From: Sequoia sempervirens
Taxonomy: Eukaryota; Streptophyta; Pinopsida; Cupressales; Cupressaceae
Reading direction: 5' to 3'
NCBI GenBank assembly: GCA_007258455.2
Contig: VDFB02270651.1
Location: 493,404,320-493,468,319 of the forward strand
DNA length: 64,000 nucleotides
Part shown: positions 34,005 to 43,082 of the stretch, in pieces
Layout: each line of letters starts with the position of its first letter
How positions within the stretch are numbered: the stretch's first letter is position 1
Position numbers and translations under genes: made by a program
Notes under the pieces: generated by a model
Told to the model about the DNA's origin: nothing
Seen by the model: the letters and a program-made list of their open reading frames with translations, nothing else
The model's database searches: none

Positions 34005-36620
34005 TTGGTCCTAAGAACCTTAGAAGTCACTTTTGCAACAAGGTCAAAACACAAGGAGAACATGGAATATAAACTTGATCCATACATCTTGGGTAATCCA
34101 AATCAGTTGATTCTTCAAAGCCTTGCAATGCCTATCAATTATCAAAGTCCATGCATGGGATCATTGCCTTCGACAAATGTCAATGGTACAACAAATGTGA
34201 GTATGCCCAAGTCAAAGTTTGGAATACATTTCCCAATGATAAATCCAAGTCCAAACCTACAAGTCTATCAACCGAACAATCAAAGCATGAGCCTTCAAAT
34301 GAACAACATCATCCCATCAAATCCCTACAAGCCAAATTAGAATTTACCAAGCACAAGTATTCCAAACATGAGCAATGGTCAATTTCAACCCATCATCATG
34401 AATCAGAATATTGTCCAAAATCAAACACAACTACACATCCCAAATCCACTTAAACAAAAGACAAATCAAGGGAGTTAAATTCAAAATCAAGATCAAATTT
34501 CACTAGAGCAACTTGCTTCACATGCCAAACTAATTGAACTATTGGGAAAAGAGATATCTTCACTCCAAAATCAATACAATCTTCCATTGGTTAATTCATG
34601 TCATCAAAGCATTGAGTTGTGTCCGCAACCGCAACAATATCTCCAAGGTCAAGAAGTTAGATATCAAGGTCAACCACATCAACAAATCCAACCCCCACGT
34701 GTTGAAGATCAATCACCACATCTCCAAAATCAATCACCACAAGGTCAACTTAAAGTGAAAATCTCACAAAGAAACAAGCGACAATACACACCACTTGGGA
34801 GACCAATCGAATCAGTCTTGCAACAATTGGTACAAGAAAATATCATCAAGCTTCCCATCTATGGGAACTATCAAGAACCCCTAGTTAAACCACCAGGGTA
34901 TAATGAGGAGCACCATTGTGATTATCACAAAATAGAGGGACACACAACATTAAGTTGTATTCGACTAAAAATTCTCATTCAAGACTTGATTGATCAAAAG
35001 ATAATTGCTATTGGGGACAATGATAGCATTGTCAATCTCTCCACCACAATTGTTAAAAATAATGATCAAGATCTATCCGTCAATAAAGATGTTTTCGTCT
35101 CATCCAATGAGGCATCGACCAATGATTATGCCAAAAATGTCTCTACATCACCTAATAAGTTAGAGGATATATCTCAAGAATTTATTCCAAAACATAATCA
35201 AAATCCTTCACCAAAGTCTAGCAATGGTCCTTCCCAAGACATGTTGACCCCCATTGACCTCATGGTTACAGATATCGAAGGAACCCTAAACTCGACACTT
35301 GAGGATGTTGAACTACTTACCATGTCTAATGAAGATATCCAAGCACCATTTGTAAGTGATCCATCCTTTGAAACCAACCCATGTCAAGAGCTTGATCCAA
35401 AGCATATCGAAAGCAATCCCAAAATAAATCAAGATCAAAAATTTGTATCTCCAAGATACTACAATGATCTAATGGATATTCTCCTATCCACACAAGATGA
35501 TCACATCCACATAGCACTTACTCCTCCATCTACCCATGATATTTTTTCTATGGATGGACACGTAGATGATCTTCATCTAGAACAAGATTGTGTTACACAA
35601 AAAGAGCAGATTCTTAACTCCTACAATCAAACGGAGTTGTCAACATCAGGATCGAATATGTCCCAAACTCAGATTAAGGACATCATGAATAAAGATATCC
35701 ATCATTATCTGCTCAAGGAAACAAGTCAGATAGAACACCCAGAGTTAGCCAAGCAGCAAATTGAACTAATGTCATATGTAGTGGTCATTCGTCAGAGCAC
35801 GTTTACTGAACAAAACACCTCAAAGCAAGCAAAATCAAGGAATGGAGGTGCTACTACCACCATACTGGGGGCAACTTCATCTCAAGCAAACATCAACATA
35901 GGGAGCACGAAGAATCTTTATGGTGAAACCATTGCCAATACTACAACCAGCCACACCATGAATCTTCATCCACCCATCACCCCATCCACGAATTGGGACC
36001 AACGTCAAAAGAAAGAATTGAATCAAAGAACGAAGAACGCTATCAAAGAAAAAGAAGAAAAGCATAATGGACAAATCAAATACATATGGATACCAAAGAA
36101 TACGAAGAAAGATCATCCCTATCACACTCCATCAATCAAAGAAACTATGGGGAAAAATCAAAAAGGGAAATATATCCATCAAAGATGCCCACAAAAGCAA
36201 AAGCAGGTTTCTCAAGCAACGTACAAAGTGTATCAAGTAGTTGGTCCTAACTTCATGCACATTTCCGTATCCACCCATCATTGCTCATCTTCCCAAGTTT
36301 GGAGAGTCAAAGGTTCCAAACTGTCAACCGATCCATCTTTTATCCCTAAACACACTCCATCCACGCCTCCACGCATGATATCCAATTCTTACATTGACCA
36401 TGTATTGGCAACGACCCTTCATCATAAGGATTCTAAAGGCACTCTATCGCGATGTGCACACAAATACAAAGTCAACTCCGGTATCGACGAAGCAGATCAA
36501 GAATCCCAAAAGTTCCATTCAAGTGCACGTATCTTAGCAAAGCAGCTCCTTCAAGTAGGATATCGATGGTACATTATGACAGGGGCATCTATGTCAACAC
36601 CACCAGGTGGTTCAGCATGA
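34005..36620 (+). pseudogene. Gag-type gene of element F (two in-frame stops)
   Basis: Frame 34005-36620 is continuous except for a TAG at 34338 and a TAA near 34470. Both lie in Asn/Gln-rich sequence where CAG/CAA-to-stop changes are likely. The main open part is 692 codons (34542-36620). Near residues 103-145 of that part are LPIYGNYQEPLVKPPGY and CDYHKIEGHTTLSC followed by LKILIQDLIDQKII, the C-x2-H-x4-H-x4-C block of Tat-like gags. A long acidic, Ser/Asn-rich middle follows, then a basic region (GQIKYIWIPKN) and the C-terminal block SKGTLSRCAHKYKVNSG ... ILAKQLLQVGYRWYIM, shared with E. The C-terminal block is not a domain I know. No enzyme motif is present. Confidence 0.8.
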
Positions 36621-36714
36621 ATCTTTCAGAAAAATACAAAAAAATCAAAAAAGCAAAAAATTCAAAAAATCAAAAAAAGGATTGAAAAACAGTAAAGATA
36701 AAAATCATCCTTTA
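36621..36714 (+). repeat. A-rich linker after the F ORF
   Basis: Short run of AAAAATCAAAAAAGC-like low-complexity sequence between the stop codon and the conserved post-ORF motif. Confidence 0.5.
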
Positions 36715-36780
36715 GTGAAAACCGCATGAGCGGCGCTTTGGGCAAGACCATGATGAAAACCTGGAAAATAGGTGTCATGA
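36715..36780 (+). other. Conserved post-ORF motif of F
   Basis: Blocks GTGAAAACC, GGCGCTTTGG, ACCATGATGAAAACCTGG and AGGTGTCATG, in the same order and spacing as at 7497-7562 of element E. The potential ACCTG/CAGGT stem of E is shortened here to ACCT/AGGT. A 68-codon frame (36726-36929) covers it, but the peptide match to E is confined to this motif. Confidence 0.65.
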
Positions 36781-37536
36781 GTAGAATCAAGCATCTACGT
36801 GCGCCACTTCAGGTGAAAGCATCTCATCCCATCCGTAATAAATCGAGCATTCCATCCATCTTATCCATAATAAATCCATGCATCCATGAACCATTTATCC
36901 AATCCATTCGCATATATCTGCATCTATAGTCTAAGTCATCTTGATTTTGATGAAATTTTAGGGCACACTTTATGCATGCTTACGGTAAACATCTTGACAT
37001 GGTTCATTTTCATTGGTCCTATCCTATGCAACATTATCTGAGCCATGAAGCATTATCCAATAAGCATTCATTATTCGAACACTTTATCTTATCGCAAGAT
37101 AATCCTTGGCATCCTTTGCGTACTTACCTGATCCATCCATCCATACACCTATCCAAGCATCCACCCATCGCATTCCATACATTGCTAGACAATGGGAGCA
37201 TATATGTACATCTTGCTTCAGGAATAAATCTTGATCTATATCCTTCGCCTTATATGGTGATATGAACATTAAAGACGTGAAACCAAATTGGTCAAGCATC
37301 TGCAATCCAAAATCTGAATCACTAGCCCATGGCATATTTTGACGAGAAGACATTCCTTATCAGTCTTCATCTTTTGTCGAACATCAAAACAAACAATCAC
37401 TATTAGTCGCATCTAAACGCATCCTTCAATGTCACATCAAATCATCCAAAACATCTTTTGTTCCAAACCAAGCTTCAACAATCTTGATCAAATCAAATCC
37501 AATCAACTCATCATCATCCTGGGATATCTTTCCCAA
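36781..37536 (+). other. F 3' region, low-complexity CATCC-rich
   Basis: Noncoding, with many CATCC/ATCCAT repeats. Apparent frames of about 100 codons are compositional (His/Ile/Pro/Ser-rich) and have no matching copy in E. Confidence 0.4.
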
Positions 37537-37681
37537 TCCTTGTGTTGCTTAACACTATCCTTGCATTGTTGTGTATCCTCAACAATGTTATCATTGTCCA
37601 TCCCATCAACATCTCAATCCTTGTGTTGCTTAACACTGTCCTTGCATTATTGTGCATCCTCAACAATGTTATCATTATCAT
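37537..37681 (+). repeat. 81-bp tandem duplication in F
   Basis: Two copies of about 65 bp with an 81-bp period, each with TGTGTTGCTTAACACT and CCTCAACAATGTTATCATT, starting at 37541 and 37622. They differ at only a few sites, so the duplication is recent relative to the element clan. Confidence 0.85.
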
Positions 37682-37779
37682 CAATCCATCGACCCGATCG
37701 ATCGACCTTAGCTTGGTTTTCAACAAAATCCCAAAATAGAGCACTGATATCGTCACACATATCCATATCCAAATCGTCA

Positions 37780-38100
37780 AAATCATGCGAAAATCCAAAA
37801 ACATCAAAACATCAGAAAATCCAAAAACATTCAAAACATATCAAAATCCAAAAACACTCAAAAAATACAAAAAACATCAAAAACATTGAAATCCAAACTA
37901 TGTCATCTCTGAGCTTAAACGTAGGCAAGGCTAATCTTTGATTAGCCCCCGAGACATCAAAATCCAAAACATCCAAAAAAACATCAAAATCTAAAAACAT
38001 AAGAAAATCGAAAAATCAAAAACATCGCAAAATCCAAAAACACCAAAAACAGCCTCAAAACATTTCAAAACGTCAAAAACATCCAAATATTTGAAAAAAA
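37780..38100 (+). repeat. A-rich tract with hairpin motif in F
   Basis: Dense repeats of AATCCAAAAACATC-like sequence, counterpart of the T-rich tract at 6480-6600 in E (opposite strand). Embedded at 37921-37953 is a single copy of the hairpin motif: GTAGGCAAGGCTAATC, loop TTT, GATTAGCCCCCGAG. The arms GGCTAATC/GATTAGCC pair perfectly over 8 bp. Confidence 0.65.
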
Positions 38101-38929
38101 TCCATCCGTCTCATTTCGCTTTCACCCATAATAATCAATCATCCATAATAAACTGATCATCACCTTCATCCTTTGGCAACGCAAATGGAAACAATCACAG
38201 CAATCAGCAAAATCAAGCTTCAATCGTAAAATCAAAATCGAAACAATGAACCATTGAACACAAAATCAAACTCTTGATCAGTCGTAAACATGTTAGTCAA
38301 CCTTATATCAACAGCCTATCAATCAACTTATCAAACCATCATCATCCTATACAATGCATGTCCTAGGATATATCCTTCCGACAATGGGCATCATTTTTGG
38401 ATATCACTTGGATTCTTATCCTATCAAAACACATCCCTTTGGCTAGAGGTATGAAGAACATTGACTTGTTTGTGTACTTGATCTTTTCTTTTGATTTATC
38501 TTATTGCGCTCATTCCAAGGACCTCTCGATGATATCCGAACGAAGGATTTAGAGAGATAGGAATGGGGCAACGATCATTATCTTTTGTCTGTTGTGCTTG
38601 TTGGACGTTCTTGTAAAATAACTTGGCGAATACTTGCTTTGTTAGATATGTATGGAGGATGTTTTAGATAGCTTGTTGACTATTGCATTGATTAGTTATA
38701 CCTTTCCGTGTTTGGTCTGAGATGTTTGAAACTTCTAAAGTGCATCCTAGCAAGGTTTTCCGTATGTCAGGTGTGAACAAGAATACTCCTATCTGCTTGT
38801 TGAGTCAAAGTCCATCACACTAGGTATAACGCCAAATGCGGTTCTTGATACCTTGATGCATCGTACCTATGTGTGTTATCAAACATAAAGTAAGTGACCC
38901 TTTGAAAATCCCAATCCTTGATAAGCAAA
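38101..38929 (+). other. F 3' region, no gene
   Basis: Noncoding sequence between the A-rich tract and the trinucleotide array. I see no coding signal or recognisable motif. Confidence 0.4.
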
Positions 38930-39400
38930 TCATCCATCTATCATCATCATTTATCATCATCATTTATCATCATCATCATCTATCATCATCATCTCTAATA
39001 AAGTCTCGACCAATCATGGACTTGTTGGATCCTCTTGTCATCATCTAATTTCTTCATTTTCCACGCACTAACATCACAGCATGAATAGTTAATCATCATC
39101 ACCAATGCATCCATCATGCATCCATCCATGCATCCATCAAAATTGTCAGCATACCACTATCATTTATATCATACATAATAGGAAACATCGATCATTTCAC
39201 ATGCATTGCATTTGCATCATCATCATAATATAGATCTGTTAGTCTAAGCATCTCATAAATCATCTGTTGCATAATCATAGCATATCCATTATCAAAATCC
39301 CATCCATCTCGCAGCATATCATCATTTAAGTTGTTTAGGATAATATAGATTTGTTATTCTAAGCATCTTAAAATCATTTCATTTGCATCGTCGTCCATAA
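38930..39400 (+). repeat. ATC-rich microsatellite and diverged duplication in F
   Basis: 38935-38995 is an imperfect CATCAT/TTTATCATC array. 39100-39140 has CATCCATGCATCC repeats. Then two similar units at about 39228-39265 and 39342-39378 share ATAATATAGAT-TGTTA-TCTAAGCATCT. Typical element 3' low-complexity sequence. Confidence 0.6.
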
Positions 39401-39579
39401 CCACCCATTTTGAACCTCTTTATCGTGAGATCGACCCTCAAATCGAATCTTTTCGCTCGATCTCTCGGGGGCAATGTACCAGTGTACTTTCCGCTGGGGC
39501 ATCTGAAAAATCATGAAATTTTTTAATTTCGATTGCGGAAAGTTTATTCTTTGAACCAACGCAACAAGTACATTGCTTC

Positions 39580-39593
39580 AAAGAGGGGCAAAA
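39580..39593 (+). other. Polypurine tract of F
   Basis: AAAGAGGGGCAAAA directly before TGTAGAC. Identical in its core to the tract of E (minus strand, 4784-4800) and repeated at about 40682-40695 before the diverged LTR. Confidence 0.85.
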
Positions 39594-40513
39594 TGTAGAC
39601 ATGCAAAATTAACATTATGCATTCGATCGGATTCAGTCAAATTAGATGTCGCATTAGGACCATTCATCAATTAATTAGGTGCATTTTCATCCATTGATTA
39701 GGTAATTTCATCTCCTAGGATCATTTATTTAAAATCAAATAAGCATTATCATCAATCTTTTAATAAATCAAAAATCCATTTAAATCAAATCCTAAATCAT
39801 AGTCCATCATTTTCTGATTTAAATAAATCAAATATCAAAGTCTTAAAAGTCAACTCACCTAATCAACATTAAATCAGCATAATCATCATCTATTTAATCT
39901 AATCCTGATTAAATGTTAATCCCATCCCACTTGCATTCTCTAGATATCTCCACTTGCACAATAAATCAATTTTATTGATTTATTAGAAAAACCTCATTTT
40001 CCCTCAACATGACAAGTCAAACATGGCATTTATTGCTGTTTTTCTTGTCCCCCTCTCAAAATTTATTGCAAATTTGAATTCAAATTCTCCCTCTCATGGG
40101 CACATTTCCCTAATCTTGCACAACCATTGACCTATCATCATTTGACAAGTGTCATCTTCTCATTAGAGGATCTTTAGTCCCACATTCACCATCTTGGCCA
40201 ATTTCTCATCAAGAAAATCTATAAAATGAGGCCTTCATTCTCATTCTTGGATCCACAACTTTTATGAAAAGTTACTCTCTTAATTTGAGAGCTTATCTTG
40301 CTCATCATTTCCATTACTTTTACATCATCTTAAGCTTTTATCAAGGATTGGGAAAGGGTCACTAGCACATGTGACACCAATCCACTATGGGATAGGTTTA
40401 ATGTCATGTTTTTATATGCTTTTATTTGGTTTCCCTTGTTTCATTTATGGCATGATTAACGTGGCTTATTATTCCATAGGGATGTTGAAATGTTGTTTTA
40501 TTTTAAACTAACC
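39594..40513 (+). mobile_element. First 3' LTR copy of F (lacks last 24 bp)
   Basis: Matches 28977-29891 with few differences and then stops at TTTTAAACTAACC. The expected ATTTGCAGATTTTAGCATCCACA is replaced by internal sequence (CTCTTTATCACGAGATCGACC), which matches the stretch at 39414 onward before the polypurine tract. Confidence 0.85.
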
Positions 40514-41709
40514 TCTTTATCACGAGATCGACCCTCAAATTGAATCTTTTTGCTTGATCTCTCGAGGGGGAAATGTACCAATGTACTTCTTTCCGCTGGG
40601 GCATCCGAAAAATCATGAAATTTTTAAATTTTGATCGCGGTAAGTTTATTCTTTGAACCAATGCAACAAGTACATTGCTTCAAAGAGGGGCAAAATGTAG
40701 ACACGTCAAATTGACATAATGCATTCAACTAGGTCATATTCATCCATTCAGAAAATAAATAAAGTTTATTTATCAATCTCCTAAAGTCATTAGCTTAAAT
40801 CAAATAAATCAAACTTGATCCTATCATCATCTCTTTGATTAAATAAATCAATCATTTATTTAATTAAATCTCAGATCATCATTCATCTCCCTTTGATTTG
40901 ATTTAAATCCCTAAATCAAGTCAAATTGGTCAAATCGGCCTAATCATCATCTATTTAATCTAATCTTGATCTAATGCTAATCTCACCCACTTGCATTCTC
41001 TAGATATCTCCACTTGCACATATAAATCAATTTATTGATTTATTAAATCAAGATTTTCCATCAACATGGCATTTATGGGGAATATTCCCTCAATTTTGAA
41101 TTCAAAGGCAAGTTGATTTGTCCCTCAACATTGCATTTATTGTTCATTTTCTTGTCCCCACTTAGCATTTACTCTCAAATTTGAATTCAAATTCTCCCTC
41201 TCATGGGCACTCTTCCCAAATCTTGCACAACCATTGGCCTATCATCACTTGACAAGTGGCCTTATCTTATTGGCTTGATCTTTGTCCCACATTGGTCCAT
41301 TTTTAACACTCTTAGCATTTGAAAATCTATAAAATAGAGGCTTCATCTCTTATCAAATCCTTCACCATCTCTCCACAATCTTGCAAGGTCACTCTCTTCA
41401 TTTGAGATTTGATCTTGTCCATTTCACTCCATCATCTCCATCATCTATAGCAATTTCATCATCTAAGCTTATTAATCAAGGGTTGGGAAAGGGTTACTAG
41501 CACATGTAACACCAATCCAATATGAGATAGTTTGCATCATGTTTGCTTATGCTTTTTCTTTAGATCTTTTGTCATTTGTTTGCATTTTGAACATGATGTA
41601 ATATTTCATAAGGATGTTAAATATTTTAATTTGTTGTTAAAGTACTAACGATTCTCCAGATTTTATTGTTTTATTTTAAACTAACCATTTGCAGATTTTA
41701 GCATCCATA
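40514..41709 (+). mobile_element. Inserted internal tail plus diverged LTR at the F 3' end
   Basis: 40514-40695 is a second, slightly diverged copy of 39414-39593 (tail and PPT). 40696-41668 is a related but clearly diverged LTR (TGTAGACACGTCAAATTGAC...). At about 41669 it switches back to GTTTTATTTTAAACTAACC, the same 19 bp at which the first LTR stopped (40495-40513), and completes the missing LTR end to 41709. GATTG follows at once, so this composite is the true 3' end. Confidence 0.8.
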
Positions 41710-42210
41710 GATTGTATCCCTTGTCAACCATTTGTCCAACACTTAAGACATTATGCTTCAAACCTTCCACATATAGAACATCATCAGTATTATGCTTACC
41801 ATCGAGAGAAATGGATCCCCTGCCATGGATTACACTAGCTTTGTCATCACCAAATCTTACAACACCACCATCATACTTTTCCAAGCTCAAAATTTTACTT
41901 TTATCACCTATCATGTGATGAGATCATCCACTGCCAGTCATCTTTTTCTTCAACTCTGGCATCTAGAGCTTTCTCCACATTTGTGCAACTAGTAGATTCA
42001 GTAGGTACTGGATCATTTTCCTTGATAGCAATAAACACCCATTCATCCTCACTTAAACTCCCTTTATCAGATTCATCATCTATCACACCTTCATCAACAA
42101 CATAATAACACTTTATTTGGAATCTAGGCTTGTTAGGTCTTGGCTTAGGAACTCTTTCCGGACACCTTGAGGCAAAATGACCTATCTTATTACAAGAAAA
42201 ACATTTAAGA
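41710..42210 (-). pseudogene. Copia protease and zinc knuckle of K
   Basis: The minus strand at 42203-42162 encodes CFSCNKIGHFASRC, a complete CCHC knuckle, then an acidic linker. The protease follows as GSG then a stop then SHHMIGDKSKILSLEKYDGG, FGDDKASVIHGRGSISLDGK and DDVLYVEGLKHNVLSVGQMV. The copia DSGCSHH motif has lost its catalytic Asp (Gly) and the Cys codon is a stop. The frame is cut at KGYNL by insertion F and continues at 28976 with QFKNGKC. Confidence 0.9.
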
Positions 42211-42230
42211 GGAAATTTAACTTTATACTT

Positions 42231-43020
42231 ACCTTATCCTCTGGCTACCCTCTTGACAATAAGTGCTTCAAGCTCATCTAGTTTTCTCTCTTCTTCTTCA
42301 ATCTCTCTCATTTCCTGCTCATACTTGGACATTTTTCTAGAAGAAATTTCTCCCAGATCATATCTCTGCTTATCTTTTCTGGAGATAGTAGCTTTGAATG
42401 TGGATTATGTCTTAGGAAGAGATTCACCAAACTCACTTAACTCAAAATCAGTAAGCTTACCAATCAACATGTCTCTAGTTACATTTGTCACATTTTGGAT
42501 CTCCTCAATATCAGCAGCTTTGTGTTTGTATGCAACATGCAAGGATATGAGCACTTTAGCAACAATATTTGATTCTTCTAATATTCCACCAACACATCTG
42601 ATACTACACACAAGTTCATTCACTCTTTGCATAAAAGAAGTGATGTTCTCATCTTCACCCATTCTCAACATTTCATATTTCCCTTTCAGGCTTTGCAACT
42701 TAGCAATCTTCACATGGGTATCACCTTCATACAAAGTTTCCAACTTTTTTCTAGATCTCAGATCTCATAAGCAGTCTTCAACTCCATTACATTTGTCATC
42801 TCAGAATTAGTCAGAGCACTCAACAGTGCTTCCTTAGCCTTGATATTGTACTCAACTTCCTTAATCTCACTTGCAGTAGAAGGACCATTTTGTGGGATGA
42901 TATACCTATTCTTTGTAATTGTCTAGTAAGGTTCACCAATGCATCTCAGATGACACTCCATTCGAGTCTTCCACAAAGAATAATTAGTTCCATCAAATCT
43001 TGAACTATCCTTCTTATATG
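42231..43020 (-). pseudogene. Copia gag of K
   Basis: Best part 42743-42405 on the minus strand: METLYEGDTHVKIAKLQSLK, YEMLRMGEDENITSFMQRVN and a long helical stretch, the UBN2-type copia gag pattern. The N-terminal part (43020-42745) carries an RMECHLRCIGEPY-like W-domain equivalent in other frames and ends in ATYKKDSSRFDGTNY-like sequence. Followed at 42330-42230 by a charged coiled-coil stretch and the knuckle. Several frame changes. Confidence 0.75.
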
Positions 43021-43070
43021 TCGCCATCCCAGATTACCTCAAGCTATTAAACTTCTTTTGAGGAACCTAA

Positions 43071-43082
43071 TATGATACCAAT
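43071..43082 (-). other. Primer-binding site of K
   Basis: The minus strand reads TTGGTATCATATTAGG right after the LTR end (CCAACA). The TGGTATCA start is that of initiator tRNA-Met sites; the 3' part differs from the common AGAGC form. Confidence 0.75.

Larger units (their letters stand above)
28977..41709 (+). mobile_element. Non-autonomous LTR retrotransposon F with chimeric 3' end
   Basis: 12.7 kb, plus orientation, inserted in the protease/pre-integrase region of K. Perfect target duplication GATTG at 28972-28976 and 41710-41714. 5' LTR 28977-29914, PBS 29918, one gag-type gene 34005-36620, PPT 39580-39593, then an unusual 3' end: LTR (39594-40513), internal tail plus PPT, then a diverged LTR ending at 41709. 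No protease, RT, RNase H or integrase was found in the 9.7 kb interior. The 5' and first 3' LTR differ at roughly 2% of sites by eye, so it is among the younger insertions here. Confidence 0.85.

Noticed and set aside
34542..36620. 692-codon open frame as a host protein-coding gene
   Set aside because: It lies between an LTR/PBS and PPT/LTR, has a Tat-like gag zinc block, and has a homolog inside element E, so it is retrotransposon coding.
36781..37941. Plus- and minus-strand frames of 90-170 codons after the F ORF
   Set aside because: They arise from CATCC and AAAACATC low-complexity sequence and the 81-bp duplication, with no matching frame in E.
38930..39140. CRISPR-like array from regularly repeated ATC-rich units
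   Set aside because: It is a simple trinucleotide/tetranucleotide microsatellite without unique spacers, in a plant retrotransposon.
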